Positions 42,367-51,705 of a DNA stretch of 64,000 bases are shown here, in pieces. Each line of letters begins with the position of its first letter. The stretch's first letter is position 1. Both the position numbers and the translations under genes were made by a program. The notes beneath the pieces are model-generated. The model was not told the origin of the DNA and searched no databases. It was given only the letters and a program-made list of their open reading frames with translations. The stretch comes from Rhynchopus sp. YZ270_cl-10 (taxonomy: Eukaryota; Euglenozoa; Diplonemea; Diplonemida; Diplonemidae). Location: the NCBI GenBank assembly GCA_964035575.1, contig OZ037924.1, positions 868,001-932,000 of the forward strand. The letters run 5' to 3'.

Positions 42367-44891
42367 ATGCCCGGTCCTGAGGACATCTTGAGAGATGCAG
42401 TGTTGAAGACGCTCATCATGAACATGCAGGATGCAGTGCTGTCAAAGAAAAGTATGATATGTTTTTTTCTCCCCCCCCCCTAAAACACCTTACATCATTT
42501 ATTTTCCGTCTTTTTTCCCCGATGCTTTAATAAAGGATACACTCGGTTTTATCTCATATCATTTTTGGTGTGGCTGAAGGGGGGTGCTATTTTCTGCTAT
42601 TTTCTGCTACTTTCTGCTATTTTCTGCTATTTTGGGGGTCTGGATTTTTTTTATTTTTTGGCCGTGGTTTGGGCTTTTGCTAAAGGGAGGAGAACTGAGG
42701 GACTCCTGACCCCAGCCAGCCCCCAAACACCTACCAAAGATGCAGGACAACGTTTTTTTCGAGCAAAAAAGCGTAAAAAATAAGAGCAATTTTAGCACAA
42801 AAAAAATGTATTTTGTCCCGATATAGACCAGGTGCTGTACTGTGTACTGTGTACTGTGTACTGTGTACTGTGTACTGTGTACTGTGTACTGTGTACTGTG
42901 TACTGTGTACTGTGTACTGTGTACTGTGTACTGTGTACTGTGTACTGTGTACTGTGTACTGTGTACTGTGTACTGTGTACTGTGTACTGTGTACTGTGTA
43001 CTGTGTACTGTGTACTGTGTACTGTGTACTGTGTACTGTGTACTGTGTACTGTGTACTGTGTACTGTGTACTGTGTACTGTGTACTGTGTACTGTGTACT
43101 GTGTACTGTGTACTGTGTACTGTGTACTGTGTACTGTGTACTGTGTACTGTGTACTGTGTACTGTGTACTGTGTACTGTGTACTGTGTACTGTGTACTGT
43201 GTACTGTGTACTGTGTACTGTGTACTGTGTACTGTGTACTGTGTACTGTGTACTGTGTACTGTGTACTGTGTACTGTGTACTGTGTACTGTGTACTGTGT
43301 ACCTTATGATCCGTTTGTGGAGTGGGAGGGGGTTTCCGGGTTTGCGGGCTGGCCAAGTTGCCTTCCCTCGTCCATCATGAGCCACACCACCACCCAGCCA
43401 CCAAACCCAAAAAAAAAACCCCCCAAAGTGCTATTTTCTGCTATTTTCTGCGATTTTCTGCTATTTTCTGCTATTTTGGGGTCGTCAGCCACACCAATTT
43501 TGTCTAAAAAATTCATTTCTCAGGCGACACAATCGTGAGTGAAATCCTTGAGAAGCTGCGAAAGAGCTACACAAAGATCATCAAGCAGTCCAAAGCTACT
43601 GAGGCTGAGGCTGCAATCGTGACGAAGGTGCTCAACACACGCGAGGCCACGACACGCCAGGAGAAAGTCACCGTCCTGCACCTCTGGGCCCGCACGCTCA
43701 TGCCGGTACGCTTCTACTCCTACTTCGGGAACTACCCTGCACACTACAAGCAATGCATCATCCGCTTCATCGACCCCGTCTACGAAGACGAATCCCCCGA
43801 CTTCGGAAATGCGGTATGGAGTTTTTTGTAAATCACGAAATGGATGCAGGACATGATTGGGGTTCCCCTGGGTGCCCCGTACCCAGTCTACCGAGGTACA
43901 CTGTTCGCGAGCGGGCTGTTGGATTTCGAGTAATTTTCTTGTTCCCTTACACCGTGCCAAATTCAGATCTCACACACTGTTTTTTGGCTGCGTTCAACGA
44001 AGATAATCTTCCCCTTTTTCCGAGTAATCAAGATCAGTTGGCGACCGTAAGAACCGAGTTTTTTTTTACCAAAAAACCCCCCGTCCTCGGACAGGTGATT
44101 GTCAAAACTACAAAAATCCTCCCCCCCCCTCACAGCTCCTCACAAACCACGTGCACAACTGGTACAACGAAAACTTCGGTCCACTTTGCGTTGTGAACAA
44201 CCCCATTGAGAGCTCTTCGGAAGAGAGCGAGCCCGAAGCGACACCGGCAGCACCTGTGAAGAAGGCCGCCACCAAGAAGGCTGCTAAGAAAGCGACTACC
44301 AAGCCGGCAGCGCGCGCCGTCGGGAAGAAGGCGACTGCATCGGAGGCGTTGGGCAAAGATACGAAAACCACAAAACGCCCGAAGGTCGCCCCCTTGCCGA
44401 AGGCAGCCGTCACCGCACCCAAAAAGACCACCACCACGAAGCCGGCGAAGACGGCCACGAAGGACGCCACACCTTTCGTTGAAGAAGTCGCGCCGGATAC
44501 ACCAGCTACGCCGTCTGCTCCCATTGTGGTTGAGTTTGACGAGGCAGTGCCGGAAGTGAGCGACGCTGTCGAGATCGTGGAGACCGTCGAGATCGTCGAA
44601 TCCCCTGCTGCTGCTGCAGCGGAGGAGGTGGACGAGGCCGACCTTGCTGCAACCCGTCTCCTCGTTAAGCAGATCAACCGTTACTTCAGACGCTCCACAA
44701 CGCAGGTGTCCAGCGTGCAAGCCCTCTCGGAGGAGCTGGACGCAGCGCACGATGAGGTGATGAAGGCGGCGCAGATGCTTCACGACCAGCAGGTATGGTT
44801 TCCTCTTTTTTAATTCTGGCTCAAAAAAAAAATATTCTCCTTGCAGGATGTGTTCTTGGATACGCAGATCGGGTCGATTTACGTGGTTTGA
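42367..44891 (+). CDS. Paralogue A of an unrecognised family with winged-helix-like C-terminus
   Basis: Four exons (42367-42451, 43524-43813, 44136-44792, 44847-44891) give 358 residues with matching phases. The joins are supported by alignment with the gene at 46060. The N-terminal part (about 1-145) is helical (VSEILEKLRKSYTKIIKQSK; VTVLHLWARTLMPVRFYSYF; HNWYNENFG) and vaguely recalls VHS/CID-type helical stacks. A Lys/Ala/Thr/Pro-rich, histone H1-like linker follows (KKAATKKAAKKATTKPAA), then an acidic stretch. The end, from about residue 300 (VSSVQALSEELDAAHDEVMKAAQM, finishing in DVFLDTQIGSIYVV), has a winged-helix shape. A DNA- or chromatin-linked role is inference from the linker and wing. 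Intron 1 (1072 nt) contains the satellite-bearing element at 42566-43496; intron 2 contains repeat types G, J and E. Confidence 0.72.
42566..43496. mobile_element. Intronic insertion with 12-bp inverted ends carrying a 7-bp satellite
   Basis: TGGTGTGGCTGA at the left and TCAGCCACACCA at the right are perfect inverted copies, flanked on both sides by ATTTT (42561-42565 and 43497-43501). Next to each end lies a 10-11 bp tandem run (GCTATTTTCT units, 42586-42636 and about 43432-43478, in direct orientation). The centre is the heptamer array. No protein is encoded. The low-complexity flanks make the target-site duplication provisional. Confidence 0.55.
42834..43300. repeat. Heptanucleotide satellite (TGTGTAC)n, about 66 copies
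   Basis: Almost perfect tandem copies of TGTGTAC over about 466 bp inside intron 1 of the gene above. With a 7-bp unit free of stops, every frame on both strands stays open, so the reading frames across it are not genes. Confidence 0.95.
43961..44060 (+). repeat. Dispersed repeat type J, copy 1 (intronic)
   Basis: About 100 bp from ATTCAGATCTCACACACTGT through AGATCAGTTGGCGACCGTAA recur at about 48883-48990 with high similarity. A type E motif (GGACAGGTGATTGTC) follows at about 44091-44105. Confidence 0.7.
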
Positions 44892-46059
44892 GTTGCTCGA
44901 CGTTAAAAATGGGGTAAATTTTTTTGTTTTGTTTTTGTTTTTGCGCAAGGTGACTAAGCGACTTAGGTTCATCCAATGATGTCTGGCCTTCCCAAAGTAG
45001 TACATCGGACACTACAATGCGCTAACCCAAAAGAGAATTTTTTTTGTGAGACTGGGGGTGGGATTTTTATTTATTTTTTTTTTTGAAAAAAACCGGTAGT
45101 GGTCTGCGCTGCCGAATTACCTTTTTTTCCCCCCGAAATTCGTGAACTTCGCTGGGTTCATCTTTTTTTTTTGTTTTTTGTTTTTTTTTTGTTTTGATAA
45201 ATTGTTGGAGTAGTGTAGTTGCCTTTGTCAACCAAAGTGCAGGGCTTTTGTGTTTCAAGTCAACTTTCTTTGCTCCTCTCTTTTTCTTTTCTTTCCTATG
45301 ACAGCTCCTTTTTGAACATTAGCTGGCGTAGAGGCGCTGCTAGGTGCCCGATCACTCCCCCTCCCCCTATTTTACTCGTCGCATGAAAAAACCACAGGAG
45401 ACAAAAAAAAGGGCGATTGCCAACAAAAGCAACCTTTTTATATATTTTGTATTGGTGACGCTTCTCAAGCATGGTTTGACTTTTTTCCCCCCCGCCATAC
45501 TTTGCGCAAATATTCGAATAGGTTTGGGAAGGGACCATCGATCCACTCCCTAGACCCAGAAGGGACGGGGTTGGGGGTGAGTCAATCCACTAACCTTCTA
45601 TAGGCAACAAAAAAAATGTTTTTTATATAGCGTATGACGTGGGTAGCGTACCAACTAAACAAAAAAGACGAACGGGGTTTTTTATAACTTTTTTTTTTTG
45701 TGATTTTGTGCACTTTACAGAAAGTGGACCTCAATCTGTACTATTTCCCAACAAATTGACACACAAAAAAAAAAACAAAAAAAAACAAAAAAAAAAAAAA
45801 CACACACAACAACGTCCAGGCAGCCACATCCCCCCTTTTTTTTTCTGTTCCAATTAAAAAGCCGCGGGGGAGTGCGGGAGGTGGAGATACTATGGCAAAA
45901 ACTATTATCAGCAAAAAAAAAGCACAAACAACTAAAAAAATCGACCCTCCCTTAATTTCCTCCCTTCTCTCCCCTTCCTGCCGTCTTTAGGGGGTTTCCC
46001 CCCCCCACAAGATATTCCCGTCAAAAATCCATATTTCAGCACAAAAAAAAACCCCAAAA
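44892..46059. other. Intergenic region between the two paralogues
   Basis: It contains a compact type A hairpin at 44947-44974 (CTAAG CGA CTTAG), a type G relative at about 45205-45260 with some tRNA-like look, and long A/T runs. A pyrimidine-rich stretch (45955-45990) and ATATTTCAG (46031-46039) precede the next start. Confidence 0.5.
44947..44974 (+). repeat. Hairpin module type A with shortened loop
   Basis: AAGGTGA, CTAAG, loop CGA, CTTAG, GTTCATCC. The usual loop is missing but the inner stem pairs perfectly. Confidence 0.6.
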
Positions 46060-47577
46060 ATGGGTTCTCCAGCAAAACTAACGAACTGGGGGTCCAGCAG
46101 CATACCGGCAGTGCCTGCTCCGCGAATAGGTGAAAAGCGGAAGGTGCCGTGTGGGGAGGAGGATGTGCTGAAGGACACTGTGCTGCGTGAGCTGGCGGCG
46201 GCACTGACTACTACATCGCTTGCTGCACGCAGCACCGACATGCTTGCGGCGCTGATACAGCGTTTGAAGCGCAGCAAGAACCGCATTCTCAAGGACTGCA
46301 ACGCATCTGCACATGACAAAGCCTTTGTTGGGCGCGTCTTCCAAGATGCCAAGCCCCCTAGAGAAGATTTGGTGACACTTCTCCAGATGTGGGGACGGTC
46401 CCTCGAGGCAACAGTATGTGAATTTTCTCCCCGTGGTAACCGTATACATGCCAATGAATACTCTCTGGGGTTTATAAATAACCCTCCTGCACCGAGGCTT
46501 TTTGCACTTTTCAACTTCCATTTTTCTTTTTTCGTTAAGCAAAATAACCTGGCTTGTCTCGATATACCAAACACTACAGCGGGAACACCCCATCGAGGAC
46601 TATAACGGTGGGTACTTAGCATGCATTATCCGTATATTGAACAGCGACTTTGCCGATGCGTTCCCAATGGGCAGCACAGAGGTATGGGTTTGGGGAGAAT
46701 AAAAACAGCCCTTTTTCTGCAAATACAATTTCCCTTCTTTCACCGTGTTGGTTATGTATCAGATACCACGGAAGAAGAGAAAAAAAGGGTATGCATGGTT
46801 GTGGTCCACCCAAAGTGTACAGAATTCCTCAAAAAACCCCCCAACTCAGATTCTCGCCCTCCTGCTTCGGGAGTGGTACCTAAAGAACTACGGCGCAGAC
46901 CCTGAGAAAGACTCCATCGGCTGGTGTGAGAGCGATACCCAATGCAGTGTCAGCCCGGACATGCCCTCCACTGGGCCACGTGCACCCCGTCCACTTCGCC
47001 CTGAGCGCAGTCTCTCTGGGGAACCTGTTGCGAAACGGGTTCGCCCCTATCCGCTTCTGCAGGAGGGTTCTTCGACCCAACCAACCCAGCCTGTGTCCTC
47101 GGGAGGGGGAGGAGCAGGAGGTCATGGTGATGGTGATGGTGATGGTGATGGTGATGGTGATGGTGATGGTGATGGTGATGGTGATGGTGATGGTGATGGT
47201 GATGGTGATGGTGATGGTGATGGTGATGGTGATGGTGATGGTGATGGTGATGGTGATGGTGATGGTGATGGTGATGGTGATGGTGATGGTGATGGTGATG
47301 GTGATGGTGATGGTGGAGTTCAAAAAGCTGGAAAAGGTCTGTACGAGACTACCCAAAAAGTCGCACATCTCTTGAAGGCGGGTACTCAAGGTGTCCTCTC
47401 CTTGACAGCATTGGTAGATGGGCTTGCCGCACCGCATAACGAAGTCGTCGATGCGGTGAAGATGTTGCATGAGCATGAGGTATGTGGAAAAATGGAAAAA
47501 ATGGAAACAAAATATAAAAAAAACAAAAACAGTCAGTCTACTTCGATGACAGCGACGGAATGGTGTACATCCTATAA
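46060..47577 (+). CDS. Paralogue B of the same unrecognised family, with an (Asp-Gly) run
   Basis: Four exons (46060-46413, 46580-46681, 46850-47479, 47533-47577), all phase 0, give 376 residues. Similarity to the gene at 42367 runs through the length: EDVLKDTVLRELAAAL against EDILRDAVLKTLIMNM, REWYLKNYG against HNWYNENFG, and the end VYFDDSDGMVYIL against VFLDTQIGSIYVV. The last exon is 45 nt in both. Instead of a Lys/Ala linker it has a basic Pro-rich segment and then 31 Asp-Gly pairs encoded by a pure GATGGT repeat. The first intron of A has no counterpart here, while intron 1 of B interrupts a position uninterrupted in A. Intron 1 carries a diverged type D module before its acceptor. Function unknown; a nuclear role would be inference only. 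Confidence 0.72.
47129..47314 (+). repeat. (GATGGT)31 coding hexanucleotide repeat
   Basis: 186 bp of uninterrupted GATGGT units encode 31 Asp-Gly pairs in paralogue B. The purity suggests recent expansion and likely length variation. Confidence 0.95.
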
Positions 47578-48029
47578 AGGTGAGGGGAAGGGGTAGAAAG
47601 TGGGTGTTGTGTTTGATAACGGATTTAGAGTGGGTAACGCCTAAACGGAGTGTGAGCCCACGTTGCTGTGTATTTCGTAGGTTTTTTGTGAAATGTGGCG
47701 GGGAAATAAGGTCATTCTTCAAAATAGGGTTTTTTTTTTCCCATTTCTGGTGTGTGCGTCCTTCCCAGTACCTGCGTCGTAGAGGCGTTTGTTTGTACTA
47801 TCAACTTCACTTTTTTTCCTCGCCTAGCGTATTCCTACAGCACGATAGGATGCAGATGTGTGTGTCATATTCGTTACTTTCGACAGATTTTTTTTTTTGT
47901 TTGTTGTTGTTGCTAAAAATCACGTTACAGAAAACCCCCGTCTCGGGGCAGGTGATTGTCGATACCACGCCAATCTAGCTTCCTCTCTCCCTGGAGAGTC
48001 TCCGTTCTCCGCCCCCCCCTTTTTTTTTT

Positions 48030-48089
48030 CGTCCGGATGGCTGGCATCGTACGTGGGTCAGTCGGAGGTGCCTGCATTAATAACTTCAC
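48030..48089 (+). repeat. Module type C with near-consensus pol III A box
   Basis: CGTCCGGATGGCTGGCATCG, then TGGGTCAGTCGGAGGTGCCT. TGGGTCAGTCGG (48054-48065) matches the tRNA A-box consensus TRGCNNAGYNGG at 11 of 12 positions. No B box is seen in the expected range. Confidence 0.5.
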
Positions 48090-48882
48090 TTTCTTTACTA
48101 GAGGTGTCCTTTTATTCAAAAGCATCTCAGACATAAAACCCTGCTACCTGAGGAAAAATTCTTCTTTTTCGGAGAGTTTTTTGATAAAACAACTTGTTGT
48201 CAATTCTAAAAAGATTGGAGGCAGCGCTGCAGGGCAAACAAAACGGATTGAAAAAAACAGAAGCTTGCTTGTTTTCTTTGAGTACTCAATTAACCACAAC
48301 AACCGTACTTCAGTTTAACACATTTTTTCACCTTTTTGTTTTCCCGGCTTTGAGCGCACAAACAAAAGACCCGATCTTTTTCTTCTTCTTCTTTTTTTTT
48401 GATTTCACCGTTCTTTTCACTCATTCCTAAGAATCCATCTCCCTGCTATAGTAGAGGAAAGCCTAACCCCTTTTGTGTGTCTCTCCAATCCGCAACGGTG
48501 TTGACACCTTTTCCCAAACCCCCTCTATGGATGCAATAAATCATTTTCTTCTTTTTCTTCAATTGGAAAACCGCTGTAGCATTGCTTTGTATGTCGGTGG
48601 TGATCTTTACTGGAGCGAATGCACAGAGAGGTGCCTCTGTGTATTCACCCTCCCCAGTGTAAGGGCATCTTTCTGCACTCTCGGCAAAAAAGAAAATTTG
48701 GGAGAAAATTTCAAAAAAAAAAACAAAAAAAAAAAAAAACTCCATTTTTTAGATATGTGTCCCCGAAGACATACTTTTTTTCTCCTTACACGTAGTGTTA
48801 TCAGAAACCCGAATAATAAAGCCAACATTTAATCGCCTGATACCGACTATTTTCTCCCTTTAAAAATCACGCCAAAGTCAAA

Positions 48883-48990
48883 ATTCAGATCTCACACACT
48901 GTTTTTTTTTTTGGCTGTGTTTAACGAAAATAATCTTCCCCCTTTTTTTCCTAGTCGAGTAATCAAGATCAGTTGGCGACCGTAAGAGTC
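48883..48990 (+). repeat. Dispersed repeat type J, copy 2
   Basis: Matches 43961-44060 apart from longer homopolymer runs and a CCTAGT insertion. Confidence 0.7.
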
Positions 48991-49825
48991 GGGGTTTCTT
49001 TTCCATCAATTTCACTCCCCTCTAATCCCCCCTTTTTTTGTTAAATTGTTAGATGAACTACTCGAGAAGTGCGCAGTTATTTTAGAGTATAATTTTTATT
49101 CCTTCTTCTTCTTCTTCTTTTGTGGTGAAAAAAAATATATTTTGTGTCGCAACAGCACAATAGATCTTTCTAGTGTTATATGCACATACTTTTCTTTTTC
49201 TACGTTTTGCAAAACATCCAAAAAAAGCAAGGGTACATTTTTCGCACCCTCTTTACCTTCTTTTCGTTTAGAAAATAAAGTATATGAAATAGTGTTATAT
49301 ACGACAGCAGAAATTCTGGTCTACCTTGACAACCTGGGGCGGCTAAACCCTGCCCCAACTCCTACTCTGTTGCACAAAAGCCCCCTTTTTAGATATTCGG
49401 TGGAAATCCTACACCTACATGTGTTTGTTTTTGTTCTTTTTTAAATGTCAGCGATGGTGTGTCAAAAAAAAAAACCGTTTAATGTAATCACATTCCCAAA
49501 AAAAATTGAAACCCCCCCTCCCTTTCCCCTTTTCCTAAAGCATTTTATCCATACTCTTGGTGAACTACACCCGAATATGACCTTTTTTTTGTGGAAGCGA
49601 ACAACAAACAACCCCATTTTTTTTTATAGTCTTTTTTGAGCAAAACATAGTACCGAACAACGAGATCTCTCCATTTTTTTCCCCCCCCTCCCCCCTCTAG
49701 ATTTTTTCTTTTTTCAGTTTTGTCGGCACATGGCATCTGCTACAATCGTACATCAATTTTCTTCATTGGCTTCCATACCCTTCCTCCCCCTCCCCTCCCC
49801 TACCACCCATTTTGCAGAAGGCACC

Positions 49826-50320
49826 ATGGTAGAGAGCTTACCCCCTAGCAGGGTGGAAGCACGGCAGGCACTGCGGCGGGTTAAGACGGTGCTACAAGGG
49901 GACGATGTGCCCTTTGTGGTGGTGCCGACGACGCGGTTGTCATTAGATGTGCGGGTGTGGTTCATGGAGTATAGGGGTGTGGTGACTGAGGTGCATGATG
50001 CATATGCACGACGTCCGGGACGTGCCGTGCAGCAGACGGCACGCACACTGCGCACCGACGCTACCATTGTGGACACCTACCTGCTCTCGTTGCTCCCAGA
50101 GGAGCAGCGGTACAAACCCAACAGCAACATCCTTGCCACAAAGGCAGACTTCGTTGCCTCCTTCGGCTGCGCACACCAAGACTTCTGGAATCTCGCTAAA
50201 CGGAGCATGCCATACAGCCGCGCAGAAACAGAAGCAGGCCCAGTCCTGGAGGTCTGGGAGAACTGTCCAGAGAGTCTAAAAACACAAAGCTTAGAGTGGC
50301 AAACCCATAAGCCGCATTGA
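49826..50320 (+). CDS. Uncharacterised 164-residue protein
   Basis: Start chosen at 49826 because it directly follows a pyrimidine tract and CAG (49815-49817). An in-frame ATG at 49730, also after a pyrimidine tract, would add 32 Ser/Pro-rich residues. The protein is helical and basic with no signal peptide or membrane segment (VEARQALRRVKTVLQGDDVP; TDATIVDTYLLSLLPEEQRY). It contains isolated Trp residues and a C-terminal segment FGCAHQDFWNLAKRSM. I do not recognise the family. GC-rich coding composition against AT-rich flanks supports a real gene. Confidence 0.6.
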   Translation: MVESLPPSRVEARQALRRVKTVLQGDDVPFVVVPTTRLSLDVRVWFMEYRGVVTEVHDAYARRPGRAVQQTARTLRTDATIVDTYLLSLLPEEQRYKPNSNILATKADFVASFGCAHQDFWNLAKRSMPYSRAETEAGPVLEVWENCPESLKTQSLEWQTHKPH

Positions 50321-50449
50321 AAAAAGGGAGATGCAAAAAAAAGCTGAGATGCCTATTGGTATTCCTCCAAAAAGGGGAGGAGGAGGAGGTACTCCGCTTT
50401 TGTGAGGAGACAAAACAGCAACTAATTTCTTAAGAGAAGTTTCCTGCGA

Positions 50450-50735
50450 AACTGTATCTGTTGACCTGATGGAGAGAGAGCGAAGGAGTGGTTCAAAGGT
50501 TATGGTTGTGGCGTGGATTTCATGCAGATATTGGCAACATTCATATAGGGAACATTGAAGGCCGAAGTGGAGAAGGTTTCCGCGTCAACAGCATTTTGGA
50601 CAGGTGGGTCAGTCGGTCCTAAGGCAAAGGTGTAATTGCTCGCCTCAAAGCTACGATGTCGCATCTCGGTGCTTCGTTGTAGGATTGCCGAAAGGGAAAA
50701 GCGTGAAACATTCCGCTACCTGAATTGCTCAAAGC
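50450..50735 (+). rRNA. LSU (28S) rRNA-like fragment
   Basis: The segment follows the conserved middle of eukaryotic large-subunit rRNA in order: GCAGATATTGG (50524), GAAGTGGAGAAGG, GTCAACAGCA (50584), GGGTCAGTCGGTCCTAAG (50605) and CCGAAAGGGAA (50688), then CCGCTACCTGAAT. Yeast 25S has the equivalents GCAGATCTTGG, GAAGTGGGGAAAGG, GTCAACAGCA, GGGTTAGTCGATCCTAAG and CGAAAGGGAA at similar spacing. Upstream similarity (AGCGAAGGAGTGGTTCAAAGG) fades towards about 50450, and downstream similarity is lost after about 50735. It sits between two protein genes with no sign of the rest of the rDNA unit, so it is a displaced fragment or a separately encoded piece. Confidence 0.75.
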
Positions 50736-51705
50736 ACTGCGCGCCTCACTACATTCTGACCAAACGTACCAGAGGAACTCCCATTTCTAGCTCCCTCGAT
50801 GTAATAGGTGATGAGAAGCGTGCATGGGACCCGAAACATTCCACCCAATGAGTTAACGTTTAATAGGTTGAGAGGCATGCATTTGACACGAAAACGGGAA
50901 AAAAAAAAAACCTGCTAACATCGGCAATAGCAGTGGGAGGCCCATATACCTCTCTTTCACCCTCCCCCCTGCCATTTCTCGAGACGCACTGCCCGTCGTT
51001 GCTACCGGTTGGCTGTAGGATAGGATGATGGTCCACACCCCTTTCCCCCCTTTAGATAAGAGCAAGGCACAAAAAAGGTAGGCGAACTATGCAGGATCGT
51101 TTGCCCAGCGGCTCTGTGTTTTTTTTTTTTTTCTTTTTGCAATTACAGAGCTGGGGGTTTTCCCCTGATTCCTACAACGCCTTTGTGGTGCGTCTTCATT
51201 GGGGTGTCAAATAGCGTCAAGTAGCGCCAAATAGGTGAAATATATGCGCATCTAATCTATCTGCAATGCAACAGCAGTGCTATTGTTAGGCTCATAGGCA
51301 TGAGAGGCTTAGGTTTCAGCATAGAGCTTTTTCTTCGTTTTTTTGGGAGATGTTGTGTTTTTTATCCCCAAAACCTCAAGTCTGCAACCCCTCCTGTACA
51401 TTGCTAAGCAACGATACCGATTCACGTCAAAACTGAAACGTTAGGCATCCTCTTATAAATTGTTGTTCGGCTTCCCCATGAAAAAATGTACACAACAGTA
51501 CTTTTTTGTATTTTGCACAATCACATTTTTTTTTTTTAGAATATCATCGAACGTAATAACAAAACCACCACCTCACATTCTCTTCCACTCCCATTGTCTC
51601 TCCCCCCTCTTTCCTCCCCTCCCCTCCCCTCCCCTCCCCACCCTAAAAAAATCCAGACCAAAAACAAAACTACGCCCTGGTGGATTGTCAAAAAATAGCA
51701 CAAAA
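50736..51705. other. Intergenic region
   Basis: After the rRNA-like fragment there is non-coding DNA with a degenerate type A module at about 51292-51330 (GGCATGAGAGGCTTAGGTTTC) and a CCCCT pentamer run at 51614-51645. The run gives a strong pyrimidine tract before the next start. Confidence 0.45.

Larger units (their letters stand above)
47578..49825. other. Intergenic region with modules type C, E and J
   Basis: No gene is recognised in about 2.2 kb. It holds a type E motif at about 47935-47965 (GGCAGGTGATTGTCGATACC), a type C module at 48030-48089, the second type J copy at 48883-48990 and many A/T runs. CATTTTGCAG at 49808-49817 is the likely acceptor for the next gene. Confidence 0.5.

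Noticed and set aside
42834-43300. CRISPR-like or telomere-like array
   Set aside because: There are no spacers, and TGTGTAC is not a known telomere unit; it is internal to an intron.
42813-43538. Long open frames across the TGTGTAC array on both strands
   Set aside because: A 7-bp unit without stop codons keeps every frame open; there is no protein-like sequence outside the array.
45205-45260. Possible tRNA gene in the type G relative
   Set aside because: Some arms can be drawn but the T arm and acceptor stem do not pair; it fits better as a diverged repeat.
46763-46788. Possible extra micro-exon inside intron 2 of paralogue B
   Set aside because: Its length (26 nt) would break the frame, and paralogue A aligns directly across the junction without it.
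46880-47722. Long frames opposite or out of frame with the GATGGT run (Met-Val or Ile-Thr repeats)
   Set aside because: They are shadows of the hexanucleotide repeat; the Asp-Gly frame is the one that continues into conserved sequence shared with the paralogue.
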